Shown in pieces: positions 1-7,142 of a stretch of DNA of 15,686 nucleotides. The stretch's first letter is position 1. Every line of letters begins with the position of its first letter. The notes under the pieces are model-generated. The model saw only the letters and a program-made list of their open reading frames with translations, did not search any database and was not told the origin of the DNA. A program made the translations under genes and the position numbers. Source of the DNA: Chloroflexota bacterium (GTDB lineage Bacteria > Chloroflexota > Anaerolineae > Anaerolineales > Anaerolineaceae); assembly GCA_029265085.1 (NCBI GenBank), contig JAJUJY010000101.1, forward strand, positions 1-15,686, read 5' to 3'.

Positions 1-9
1 ATAGGGCAT

Positions 10-678
10 TTATTCTGCCAGCAAACCGCGCTGTGCAGCAACTGCAATGGCCGCAGCACGAGAATCCACTCCAAGTTTGTTATAAATACTGGCAAGGTGC
101 GCTTTTACAGTCCGTTCGGTGATCCCCAAAGCGAACGCTATTTCTTTGCTGCGTTCTCCGCGTGCCACAGCGTTCAAGATTTCCAGCTCCCTTTCTGTTA
201 ATTCGGGGCCGGGTTGGTTTTGCTGCACGGCTGGTGTGTTAGAAACCGGTGCAGAATTGGCACTTAATACCCGGGCGAGTACTTCCGGTCTTAAGAGTGT
301 TTCACCGCGAGCGGCTGCCTGAATTGTGTCAAACAAGACAGCCCGAGGTGTATCTTTCAACAAATATCCACGTGCACCTGCCCGCAGTCCGCGAACCATC
401 AGATCATCTTCATTGTAGGTGGTAAGAATTACGATTCCGATTTGCGGTTGCTGTTGACGCAAAATTTCAATAGCGGTTAACCCATCCATTCCGGGCATGC
501 GCAAGTCCATCAAGATTACATCCGGTTTTAGCTTTTCTGCCATACGGACTGCTTCTGCGCCATCCGATGCTTCACCAATTACTTCAAAATCTGGGTGAGT
601 TTCCAGAATTAATCGCAGCCCTTCTCGTACGATTAAGTGGTCATCAGCAATTAGAATGTGATAAGGAGGGGTTTTCAC
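10..678 (-). CDS. NarL/LuxR-family response regulator
   Basis: DNA-binding response regulator of the NarL/FixJ type, 222 residues, the usual length. The receiver domain covers about residues 6-122: acidic pair D12-D13, phosphoacceptor D58 in the stretch VILMDLRMPGMDG, switch residue T86 or T87, and conserved K108. A linker rich in P, S, N and Q (about 140-158) leads to a LuxR-type helix-turn-helix at about 159-218, with LTERELEIL and the recognition region ITERTVKAHLASIYNKLGV. The start is GTG at 678, overlapping the sensor kinase stop by 4 bp (GTGA), with an AAGAGAG Shine-Dalgarno-like stretch upstream; this implies translational coupling. Its likely targets are the divergent ABC exporter operon and its own operon. 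The family and pairing are secure; the signal and target sites are inferred. Confidence 0.95.
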   Translation of the reverse strand: MKTPPYHILIADDHLIVREGLRLILETHPDFEVIGEASDGAEAVRMAEKLKPDVILMDLRMPGMDGLTAIEILRQQQPQIGIVILTTYNEDDLMVRGLRAGARGYLLKDTPRAVLFDTIQAAARGETLLRPEVLARVLSANSAPVSNTPAVQQNQPGPELTERELEILNAVARGERSKEIAFALGITERTVKAHLASIYNKLGVDSRAAAIAVAAQRGLLAE

Positions 679-1940
679 TCAATACTCTCTTGATCCATTG
701 GAAGATTTACTGTAAGGCAGGTTCCTTGTTTGGGACTAGATTTGATTTCAATCTGGCCGTTTGCCAAACGGACGCGTTCACGTAGTCCCAATAAGCCATA
801 ATGACCGGGTTTTCCTATTTCTTGGTCAGGGTTGAAACCAATCCCATTATCCCAGGCTGTGATTTTTACCTGCTGGTTTTCTGGTTCAATACAGATTTTC
901 ACCTGGCTGGCATGTGCATGCCGGGCTGTATTGGTTAAAAATTCACTGATGATGCGATAAATTTGTTCTTTTAACCGCTCACTCAAATGATCTGGAATAT
1001 TGAGTGTTAGTTCTACTGGTACGCCAAATGCAGTCGTAAAGTGGTTGCTCTCTGCTTGAATCGAATCGATTAATTCTGTTCCGTTTGAGGCAATCCCACT
1101 GCGCAGATCGTCAATCACCCGGCGTGCATCTGCCAGAGTTGTGCGGGCTCGTTCCATCGCCTGGCGGATGATTGTCTGGGCACGTTCTGGACGCTGGTTG
1201 GAAAGGTGCGAGTCGGCAGCCTCCAATTGCAGGATGGTTCCAGCCAAACCTTGCGAGAGAGTGTCGTGAAGTTCGCGCGCCATCCGCTGCCGTTCGGTCG
1301 TAAGGGTTAACTGCTGGATCTTGTCTGCGTAAGCAGCTAATTGTTGGTTGGCCTCTTCCAGTTCATGCGCTAATTTTACAGCGCTTGCGCGCGCATCCGC
1401 TTGCCGAGTAAATAAAATAACGTAGGTAACAACAAAAATGGTCATCGGCAAGATTGAAATTGCCCAAGACCGAACAGATTCCCAACCTGAGTAAAGAAAA
1501 AAATTTAATAAGGATAAGACCAGATAGACCGTTATCGCAACAGCATTCATCCGGACTTTGCGTAAAATTCCAACAGCCTCACCGATGAGAGCCATGTATA
1601 AACCGATACCAAGGGTTGGATTACCCATTAACCAACTGATGACGAAAACGAGTGCGCCTTGAATCGAAAGATAAGGCAAGCTCCACGGTTTAGCAAAATT
1701 CAGGTATGGGCTGAGCCAATGAAGTGCAATATGCAGAACCAGCAAAAAAATGAAAGGGATGAGCTGTTTTGGTTGTTGGAGATCTGGTGAACTGAAGACA
1801 GATACAGCACCAATTACCGTCAGCACTACAGTAAGGATAATGAAGAATGGCATGGAAAAACGCATATCTTCATCATTCGGATCAAAGATTCGTTTGATCC
1901 AGTCGATTGGATTGGTTGAAGGATAGGGGCTCTTGTTCAT
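675..1940 (-). CDS. NarL-type sensor histidine kinase (HisKA_3), membrane-bound
   Basis: Sensor kinase partner of the adjacent response regulator, 421 residues from the ATG at 1940. About six membrane helices lie at roughly residues 31-51, 60-77, 92-105, 107-127, 133-150 and 158-177, with no large extracytoplasmic domain, so it probably senses within or at the membrane. A coiled-coil linker (about 183-215) leads to the HisKA_3 dimerisation domain with phosphoacceptor H225 in RQRMARELHDTLSQGL. The ATPase domain has the N-box residue N337 (EFLTNTARHA), the G1 box DNGIGF (364-369) and the G2 box GLLGLRERV. The frame stays open upstream to 2177, but that extension runs antisense through the divergent gene at 2095 and its promoter, and has a poor, cysteine-rich composition, so I chose 1940. 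An AAGGCAAG stretch precedes this ATG closely. M26 (1865) is a less likely alternative start. Confidence 0.9.
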   Translation of the reverse strand: MNKSPYPSTNPIDWIKRIFDPNDEDMRFSMPFFIILTVVLTVIGAVSVFSSPDLQQPKQLIPFIFLLVLHIALHWLSPYLNFAKPWSLPYLSIQGALVFVISWLMGNPTLGIGLYMALIGEAVGILRKVRMNAVAITVYLVLSLLNFFLYSGWESVRSWAISILPMTIFVVTYVILFTRQADARASAVKLAHELEEANQQLAAYADKIQQLTLTTERQRMARELHDTLSQGLAGTILQLEAADSHLSNQRPERAQTIIRQAMERARTTLADARRVIDDLRSGIASNGTELIDSIQAESNHFTTAFGVPVELTLNIPDHLSERLKEQIYRIISEFLTNTARHAHASQVKICIEPENQQVKITAWDNGIGFNPDQEIGKPGHYGLLGLRERVRLANGQIEIKSSPKQGTCLTVNLPMDQESIE

Positions 1941-1949
1941 CTTGCCTTG

Positions 1950-1955
1950 ATTATA
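1950..1955 (-). promoter_or_regulatory. Possible -10 box for the sensor kinase operon
   Basis: A perfect TATAAT reads on the minus strand. No convincing -35 box sits 16-18 bp upstream. Transcription from it would begin only about 3 nt before the ATG at 1940, giving a nearly leaderless message. Either the transcript is leaderless, the true start is further in (for example M26), or the match is chance. Confidence 0.25.
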
Positions 1956-1986
1956 CATTGGTAGGTCGAATTCGTTATTCCCGAAA

Positions 1987-1997
1987 GTACAGTGTAC
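1987..1997. promoter_or_regulatory. Inverted repeat GTACA-g-TGTAC, candidate operator
   Basis: A perfect 5-bp dyad around a single base lies in the divergent intergenic region between the sensor kinase and the exporter operon. Its position suits a binding site for the adjacent NarL-type regulator, but this is inferred from position and symmetry only. Confidence 0.35.
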
Positions 1998-2029
1998 AAA
2001 AGGACAATCTTCGCAGACCATCCAGACGA

Positions 2030-2057
2030 TGGAAACGAAAGGTATAGCTTCTATACT
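2030..2057 (+). promoter_or_regulatory. Candidate promoter of the exporter operon with overlapping dyad
   Basis: TGGAAA (2030-2035, four of six matches to TTGACA), a 16-bp spacer and TATACT (2052-2057) form a weak sigma-70-like promoter about 40 bp before the first gene. A 6-3-6 inverted repeat, GTATAG-ctt-CTATAC (2042-2056), overlaps the -10 box. A regulator bound there would block or remodel the promoter. The weak -35 box fits a promoter that needs an activator. Confidence 0.35.
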
Positions 2058-2094
2058 GTATTCAAATAAACAATAACAATAAGAGGTTGTAATC

Positions 2095-2277
2095 ATGAAC
2101 GAAAATAAACAAAACTTAAAAAACTTGCTTGAGTTGGTCTGGAAAGCGATTGGATTAGCGATGTCAGTGGCAGTCATTGTATTAAATTACTTTGGGGCAG
2201 AATCAAAAACACTGACGATGATGATTGCTATTGGAATGTTCTGCCTGGCGATGGCAGCCATTTCGGATACAAAATAA
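2095..2277 (+). CDS. Small two-helix membrane protein, unrecognised
   Basis: A 60-residue protein I do not recognise. It has a charged N-terminus (MNENKQNLKN), a hydrophobic segment at about 16-33, a short hydrophilic turn (GAESKT) and a second hydrophobic segment at about 39-57, ending SDTK. It is predicted to be a hairpin in the membrane. An AGAGG sequence (2082-2086) lies 8 bp before the ATG. The stop codon overlaps the strong ribosome-binding site of the ABC ATPase that starts 12 bp later, so it is the first gene of the exporter operon. The context suggests an accessory subunit, or a modulator of the exporter or of the membrane sensor. That it is a real gene rests on its ribosome-binding site, operon position and coherent helix pattern, not on a recognised family. 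Confidence 0.7.
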   Translation: MNENKQNLKNLLELVWKAIGLAMSVAVIVLNYFGAESKTLTMMIAIGMFCLAMAAISDTK

Positions 2278-2289
2278 AGGAGGAACCCC

Positions 2290-3234
2290 ATGTCAAACGG
2301 AAATGCAGTGGTTGTTAACAACATCTATAAAAAATTTGGCGATTTTACAGCGGTAAATGGTATGAATTTCGCAGTTCATACGGGTGAGATTTTTTCCTTG
2401 CTTGGGCCGAATGGAGCTGGTAAAAGCACAACGATTTCAATTTTAAGTGGTTTACTGGCTCCTACCGCAGGGGATGCCTTGATTGCTGGAAAATCGATCC
2501 TTAAAGAGGGAAATGAAACCCGTAAAAAGATCGGTGTTGTTCCGCAGGATATTGCTCTATACCTTGATCTGTCTGCCCGGGAAAATTTATTATTCTGGGG
2601 AAAAATGTACGGGTTGCGAGGGAAAGAGCTTAACAGCCGCGTTGATGAAACCCTGGAAATGATTGGCCTGAAAGACCGCCAACATGGTAAATTGGGCACT
2701 TTTTCTGGCGGAATGAAACGACGTGTAAATATTGCGGCTGCTTTACTGCATAAGCCATCCGTTGTGATTATGGATGAGCCGACTGTGGGTATTGATCCGC
2801 AATCGCGGCGGCATATTTTGGATAACGTCAAGCTGCTGAACAAACAAGGGATGACGGTGATTTATACAACTCACTATATGGAAGAGGCTGAAGAACTCTC
2901 TAACCATATTGCTATTGTTGACCAGGGGCAAGTGATAGCCTATGGAACGCATGCGGAATTAATTCGCCTGGTTGGCGAACAAACCCGGCTGGATTTGTCT
3001 GTGACGGGTGATCTTGAGGCAATTAAAGCGAGCTGGCGAATGGTTGCAGGGGTATCAAAAGTGACCAATCTGGATGGTGAGGTCACTGTTTTGGTGGATG
3101 ACAGCAACCGTGTGTTACCGAAATTATTTGAGGCTGCTGCCCCGCTGGGCGCGCGGATTACTTCGGTCAACATTCAAGAGCCCAATTTGGAAACCGTGTT
3201 TTTGCACCTGACGGGAAAAGCACTGCGGGACTAG
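2290..3234 (+). CDS. ABC-2 exporter ATP-binding subunit
   Basis: Cytoplasmic ATPase of an ABC-2-type exporter (CcmA/DrrA/LnrL-like), 314 residues, normal length. Motifs in order: Walker A GPNGAGKST (39-47), Q-loop Q86, signature FSGGM (138-142) followed by KRR, Walker B VVIMDEP with catalytic E163, D-loop GIDP, and switch H195 (TTHYMEE). The C-terminal 80 or so residues form the extra domain common in drug-export ATPases. The start is set by AAAGGAGG at 2276-2283, 6 bp before the ATG and one of the strongest ribosome-binding sites in the window. Two ABC-2 permeases follow immediately; together they should form a heterodimeric exporter. The substrate is not readable; drug, lipid or antimicrobial export is the usual role in this arrangement. 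Confidence 0.95.
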   Translation: MSNGNAVVVNNIYKKFGDFTAVNGMNFAVHTGEIFSLLGPNGAGKSTTISILSGLLAPTAGDALIAGKSILKEGNETRKKIGVVPQDIALYLDLSARENLLFWGKMYGLRGKELNSRVDETLEMIGLKDRQHGKLGTFSGGMKRRVNIAAALLHKPSVVIMDEPTVGIDPQSRRHILDNVKLLNKQGMTVIYTTHYMEEAEELSNHIAIVDQGQVIAYGTHAELIRLVGEQTRLDLSVTGDLEAIKASWRMVAGVSKVTNLDGEVTVLVDDSNRVLPKLFEAAAPLGARITSVNIQEPNLETVFLHLTGKALRD

Positions 3235-3239
3235 CGGAT

Positions 3240-3244
3240 GGAGG
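3240..3244 (+). promoter_or_regulatory. Ribosome-binding site that sets the first permease start
   Basis: GGAGG lies 5 bp before the ATG at 3250. The in-frame ATG at 3238 overlaps this site and has no purine-rich sequence of its own. The product then begins MKKILDIALKDL, aligning with the paralogous second permease (MRVLDLALKDL). Confidence 0.7.
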
Positions 3245-3249
3245 TTGGA

Positions 3250-4521
3250 ATGAAAAAGATTTTGGATATTGCTCTCAAAGACCTGGTGCGTTCTTACCGC
3301 AGCTTTTTTAGTATCGGGATGATGTTTGTTGCTCCCCTTTTAATCACTGGCCTGATGTATTTTGCATTTAGCGGCATGATGGGTAATGATGCTCCTAAAC
3401 TACCAGATTTCAAGGTGGTGGTGGTAAATCATGATCAGGTTGTCGAGAATGCGCCCAGGTTGGGCGAAATGATGGTGGAATTTTTGCAAGATGAGCGGAT
3501 GCCTGATTGGTTGTTGGTGCAAATTGTTCCAACTGACAACGAAGCATTTGATGCGGTCAACCGGCAGCAAGCAGGGGCAGCATTAATCATCCCGGCTGAT
3601 TTTTCGCAATCACTCTTTGAAGAAAATCAACAATTTCAATTGACCATTTTCCATGATCCGACATTAACAATTGGCCCGCAAATTTTGTCTTCATTGATTA
3701 GCCAGTTTATTGATGGAATTTCAGGCAGCAAAATCGCGGTCAATGTGGTCGGTGATGGGATTGTGGCGCAAGGTGGGACGATGAACTTGTTGACCATGCA
3801 GCAGATTGCGGAACAGTATTCAACCTGGTATGCAGAGGTGCAGCGCAACATTCACCATGCTGAAGATCCGGTCATTGCTTTTATCAATCCTGGCAGTGAT
3901 GCTGCACAGGTGGAAAATCCGCTGGCAGGAATTTTGGGCAATGTTATGGCTGGTATGCTGGTATTCTTCAGTTTCTTTTCTAGTGCATATTCAGCCCAAT
4001 CGATTTTACAGGAGGATGAAGAAGGAACGCTTGCAAGGTTGTTCACCACGCCCACCCAACGCGCCAAGATTTTGGCCGGGAAGTTTGGGTCAGTTTGGCT
4101 GACAGTGATTGTACAATCGACGGTCTTATTGGTTTTGTCAGGATTGATTTTCCAAATTTCTTGGGGAAAACCGCTTTCGGTTGGTTTGGTTTTGCTTGGT
4201 TTATCCGTATCTTCCAGTGGCTTTGGCCTGTTGTTGGTTTCATTGATGAAAAACTCAAAACAGGCGGGACCAGTAGTGGGTGGCGTGTTGAGTGCATTTG
4301 GAATGATTGGTGGACTGTTTACAACTGCTGTAAATAATATGCCGCCTGTGTTTAATACGATCAATCTATTTACGCCGCAGGGGTGGGCATTGCGTGGATT
4401 GAAAGTAACCCTGGCTCAAGGTTCTTCAGCTGAAATTGCTATGCCTTTATTGGTAATGTTAGCAATGGGTGTTGTCTTATTTGCCGCAGGGTCGATGATT
4501 TTTCAGCGGCGGTTTGCCTGA
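3250..4521 (+). CDS. ABC-2 type exporter permease, first subunit
   Basis: Integral membrane subunit of the ABC-2 family, 423 residues. After a short amphipathic start (LDIALKDLVRSYRS) comes one membrane helix (about 20-40), then a large extracytoplasmic domain (about 45-225). The C-terminal block has about five helices near 229-249, 281-302, 310-332, 338-362 and 396-416. Between the first two of these lies the family hallmark EDEEGTLARLFTTP, a cytoplasmic element that contacts the ATPase. The topology fits the ABC2_membrane_3 / YhgE-like group. The gene starts 15 bp after the ATPase stop, and a second diverged permease follows 26 bp after its own stop, so the exporter is most simply a heterodimer with the ATPase. 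Substrate unknown. Confidence 0.93.
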   Translation: MKKILDIALKDLVRSYRSFFSIGMMFVAPLLITGLMYFAFSGMMGNDAPKLPDFKVVVVNHDQVVENAPRLGEMMVEFLQDERMPDWLLVQIVPTDNEAFDAVNRQQAGAALIIPADFSQSLFEENQQFQLTIFHDPTLTIGPQILSSLISQFIDGISGSKIAVNVVGDGIVAQGGTMNLLTMQQIAEQYSTWYAEVQRNIHHAEDPVIAFINPGSDAAQVENPLAGILGNVMAGMLVFFSFFSSAYSAQSILQEDEEGTLARLFTTPTQRAKILAGKFGSVWLTVIVQSTVLLVLSGLIFQISWGKPLSVGLVLLGLSVSSSGFGLLLVSLMKNSKQAGPVVGGVLSAFGMIGGLFTTAVNNMPPVFNTINLFTPQGWALRGLKVTLAQGSSAEIAMPLLVMLAMGVVLFAAGSMIFQRRFA

Positions 4522-4547
4522 TCCGTCAGGATTAATGAGGTGTAATG

Positions 4548-5780
4548 ATGCGTGTACTAGATCTGGCTCTTAAAGATTTATTTCAGCTTATTCGTGATCG
4601 GAAAACATTCTTGTTTTTGTTGATCATGCCGGTTGTATTTACTGCCTTCATGGGATTTGCCTTGGGGCGAGGTAACCAGGCGGAAGAAGTGCGATGGAAT
4701 GTGAGCATATTAAACCAGGATATCAACGGCACAGTAAGCAATGCCCTGGTGGCTTCTTTGATGGAATCTGCGGCAATTAAAGTTCAGGTGCTGGATACGG
4801 CTCAACCAACAGAGGTAGAAACACTAGTGCGCCAGGGCAAAGTTGAAGCGGTTGTGCTTATCCCAGCCAATTATAGTGAGCAGAATTTTGCTGGTGAAAC
4901 TGCCCAAATTAAAGTCTTTGTGGATAGTGCCTCTCAAGCTGGGCAATTGATCCGAACTGAAATTATCAATACCGTTACGCGCCTGATGAGCGCTGCGGAA
5001 ATTGCTCGGTTGAGCGTGAACCAGCAGGAAGAGATAGCAGCATTTGCTGATCCTGAATCACGTGAGATGGCTTTGGTACAGGCGTTTGATGCTGCGGTAG
5101 CCAACTGGAAGGAGCCTTTATTCAGGCTGGAAATGAAAAAGGCCGTTGCGAGGGATGCAAACCCCGATGTATTGCAAGGCAATACTTATAACCAGTCATC
5201 TCCGGGAATGATCGTCATGTTCGCGATTTTTGGCCTGGTCAATACAGCATTGATATTGGTGACAGAACGAAAATCGCATGCACTGGCCCGATTAATGACA
5301 ACCTCCATGAAGCGGTCAGAAATTATCCTGGGACATCTTTTGGCAATGTTTGCAATTGTCTTTTTGCAGCAAGTTGTTTTGGCTGCGGCGGGACAGGTTC
5401 TGTTCAAAGTGAATTACATACGGGAAATTGGCGCAGTGCTCCTGGTTATGGCGGCATTATCGATGTGGGTGGCTGCTCTGGGGCTGATGATCAGTGTTTT
5501 GGTAAAGACTGAAGAACAGGTCAATCTGTTTTCTCTGATTGCAATGTTTATCTTCTCAGCTTTGGGTGGAACATGGTTCCCGCTGGAAATTGCGGGTCGA
5601 GGATTTGAAGCCATTGGACGTTGGATGCCAACTGCCTGGGCTATGAAAGGATTTCAGGACGTTTTGGTGCGCGGTCTGGGTTTTCAGGAAGTATTGCCAG
5701 CAGTTGGAATGTTGGTGTTGTATGCGGTCATTTTCTTTGCAATTGCAGTTTGGGGATTTCGCCGGTTAGAAGTTCAGTGA
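4548..5780 (+). CDS. ABC-2 type exporter permease, second subunit
   Basis: Paralogue of the preceding permease, 410 residues. It has the same plan: short N-terminal segment (MRVLDLALKDLFQLIRDRK), first membrane helix at about 20-40, extracytoplasmic domain to about 220, then five or so helices. A TERKSHALARLMTTSMKR stretch stands where the first subunit has EEGTLARLFTTP, so the acidic GTL motif is degenerate here (SHA for GTL). Two adjacent ATGs lie at 4545 and 4548. TGAGGTG (4536-4542) is better spaced for 4548, and that choice matches the paralogue N-terminus. Last gene of the operon, followed by a hairpin terminator. The pair of unequal permeases resembles LnrM/LnrN or YbhS/YbhR; the substrate cannot be read from the sequence. 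Confidence 0.92.
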   Translation: MRVLDLALKDLFQLIRDRKTFLFLLIMPVVFTAFMGFALGRGNQAEEVRWNVSILNQDINGTVSNALVASLMESAAIKVQVLDTAQPTEVETLVRQGKVEAVVLIPANYSEQNFAGETAQIKVFVDSASQAGQLIRTEIINTVTRLMSAAEIARLSVNQQEEIAAFADPESREMALVQAFDAAVANWKEPLFRLEMKKAVARDANPDVLQGNTYNQSSPGMIVMFAIFGLVNTALILVTERKSHALARLMTTSMKRSEIILGHLLAMFAIVFLQQVVLAAAGQVLFKVNYIREIGAVLLVMAALSMWVAALGLMISVLVKTEEQVNLFSLIAMFIFSALGGTWFPLEIAGRGFEAIGRWMPTAWAMKGFQDVLVRGLGFQEVLPAVGMLVLYAVIFFAIAVWGFRRLEVQ

Positions 5781-5800
5781 TCCCTTATTTCGCAAAAAAT

Positions 5801-5835
5801 AAACACACTCCATTTTGACAGGATGGAGTGTGTTT
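5801..5835. terminator. Bidirectional intrinsic terminator
   Basis: A perfect 13-bp stem (5801-5813 with 5823-5835) encloses a 9-nt loop. On the minus strand it is followed by an ATTTTTTG run and on the plus strand by a looser T-rich stretch. It sits between the convergent exporter operon and the cNMP-kinase gene and should end both transcripts, more strongly on the minus strand. Confidence 0.88.
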
Positions 5836-5857
5836 CATTTATTCTTATTTTCATGGA

Positions 5858-7024
5858 TTAACCAGGCCGGCGTAAATGGATGGTGAATGTACTGCCGATA
5901 CCTAGTTGGCTATCAACTTCAATTGTCCCGTGATGCTGCTGAATGACCTGCCGGGCAATAGATAACCCCAGGCCAGCGCCGCGGAATAAATGCCCACCGA
6001 CCTCATCCAGATGAAAGAAACGGTCGAAGACTTTGGGCAATACCGAAGCAGGAATTCCCACACCGCGATCTTGAATGCGGATCCATACTTCTTCGGGAGT
6101 TTGCCCTACTTCAACCTTTACTTCCCCGCCCTCAGGGCTAAATTTGATTGCGTTATCTAAAATGGCATTAATCGCTCGGCCAAGGCTTTTTGCATCTCCG
6201 GGTAAGGTCAGCCTTCCAGAGGCCACGCTTAATGAAATGTCAACATTGTTCAGTTCAGCTCGCTCACGCTGAAGGTCAACACAGGAAGAAACGACACCGC
6301 CTACATCGGTTGGGGTGAATTCTGAGAGGATCAATTCCATTTCTTGCAGGAACAGGATGTCATTGGTCAGGGTGATGATTTCTTGTAGATTTCGTCCAAC
6401 GGTGTCTAAGGCGGATTGTAATGCTTCCCCTTGTAATTTGCCGGTGCGGATGATTTGCAAGAATCCATTGGCCGCCATTAGCGGCGTGCGCAGTTCATGA
6501 GCAATGGTGGTAAGGAATTCTCGCCGGGCAAAGTCTTGTTCGGCAAGCTGCTGGTATGCCTCTGCCAGCTCGCGAGCTTTTTCGCGCAAGTCATCGATGG
6601 CCATTGCGTCATTTTCTCGCAGCCGCCGGCTGACCTCGCGTACCATTGCAATGGACATACTGCTGGTACGCTCTAATAGAGCGGAGAACGCTTCTTTTTG
6701 AATTTCAAGAACGGTTACTGGTGTACTGGTTGTTACCGATGCAGCCCGTGGAGCGGCATGGATGATAGCCATTTCACCAAAAAAATCTCCCTGACACAAG
6801 ACCTTCATCAACCGTTCTTCTGAGTCGTTGATTGTCTTGGTAACCTGGACTTCACCTTCCAATAATATATAAAAGGTGTCTTCTAATGCTCCTTCTTTAC
6901 ACAGGCAAGTTTTGGCGGGATAGTTCATTACTTTGCCCGATTGAATCATTAGGTCGGCTTCCGGGTCTTGCATACCTGGAAAAGCGTGTCTTAATATTTT
7001 TCGGAGCATTACTTTTTTGGCCAT
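5858..7024 (-). CDS. Soluble histidine kinase with N-terminal cyclic-nucleotide-binding domain
   Basis: A 388-residue fusion with no membrane segment, so cytoplasmic. Residues about 12-135 form a Crp-like cyclic-nucleotide-binding domain. The phosphate-binding cassette is well kept: FGEMAI (82-87) with E84, and PRAASV (92-97) with R93, the residues that normally contact the ribose and cyclic phosphate. A coiled coil (about 130-168) leads to HisKA with phosphoacceptor H176 in FLTTIAHELRTPL. The HATPase domain has N-box N291 (AILDNAIKFSP), G1 DRGVGIP (319-325), the F box near 333-337 and G2 GAGLGLSI (349-356). No response regulator lies beside it, so it is an orphan kinase. AAGGA lies about 13 bp before the ATG, a rather long spacing. 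Kinase and sensor-domain assignments are firm; whether the ligand is cAMP, cGMP or neither is unknown. Confidence 0.93.
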   Translation of the reverse strand: MAKKVMLRKILRHAFPGMQDPEADLMIQSGKVMNYPAKTCLCKEGALEDTFYILLEGEVQVTKTINDSEERLMKVLCQGDFFGEMAIIHAAPRAASVTTSTPVTVLEIQKEAFSALLERTSSMSIAMVREVSRRLRENDAMAIDDLREKARELAEAYQQLAEQDFARREFLTTIAHELRTPLMAANGFLQIIRTGKLQGEALQSALDTVGRNLQEIITLTNDILFLQEMELILSEFTPTDVGGVVSSCVDLQRERAELNNVDISLSVASGRLTLPGDAKSLGRAINAILDNAIKFSPEGGEVKVEVGQTPEEVWIRIQDRGVGIPASVLPKVFDRFFHLDEVGGHLFRGAGLGLSIARQVIQQHHGTIEVDSQLGIGSTFTIHLRRPG

Positions 7025-7060
7025 ACAGTCAAATAATCCTTACCAAGTTACAATGATTAC

Positions 7061-7080
7061 CCATATTAATTATTATATGG
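7061..7080 (-). promoter_or_regulatory. Candidate -10 box inside an inverted repeat, upstream of the cNMP kinase
   Basis: On the minus strand TATAAT (7077-7072) lies 48 bp before the kinase ATG. It is embedded in the dyad CCATAT-n8-ATATGG (7061-7080). No good -35 box is visible, and the upstream side is taken up by the preceding gene's terminator hairpin. The dyad could be an operator, or simply AT-rich chance symmetry. Confidence 0.3.
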
Positions 7081-7104
7081 ATTACTGTGTCTGTGTGGTT
7101 GATA

Positions 7105-7142
7105 AAATTGAAAGGTGATCCTTGCGGACCACCTTTCAATTT
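7105..7142 (-). terminator. Terminator hairpin of the NYN gene
   Basis: A perfect 13-bp stem (7105-7117 with 7130-7142) with a 12-nt loop overlaps the last two bases of the TAA stop of the NYN gene on the minus strand. It ends in a short, weak T stretch (TTTTATC). It lies between the NYN gene and the cNMP kinase, suggesting that they are transcribed separately or with attenuated read-through. Confidence 0.6.

Noticed and set aside
1941..2177. N-terminal extension of the sensor kinase frame up to 2177
   Set aside because: It runs antisense through the small membrane protein gene and the divergent promoter region, has an odd cysteine- and phenylalanine-rich composition, and lacks a ribosome-binding site.
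2376..2843. 155-codon open frame on the minus strand inside the ABC ATPase gene
   Set aside because: Shadow of a clear ATPase with all motifs; serine-, proline- and arginine-rich composition and no start signal.
3238..3249. Alternative ATG start of the first permease at 3238
   Set aside because: It lies on the ribosome-binding site for 3250 and has no site of its own; the paralogue supports 3250.
3852..4364. 170-codon minus-strand open frame inside the first permease
   Set aside because: Antisense shadow of a membrane-protein gene with no recognisable domain and no start signals.
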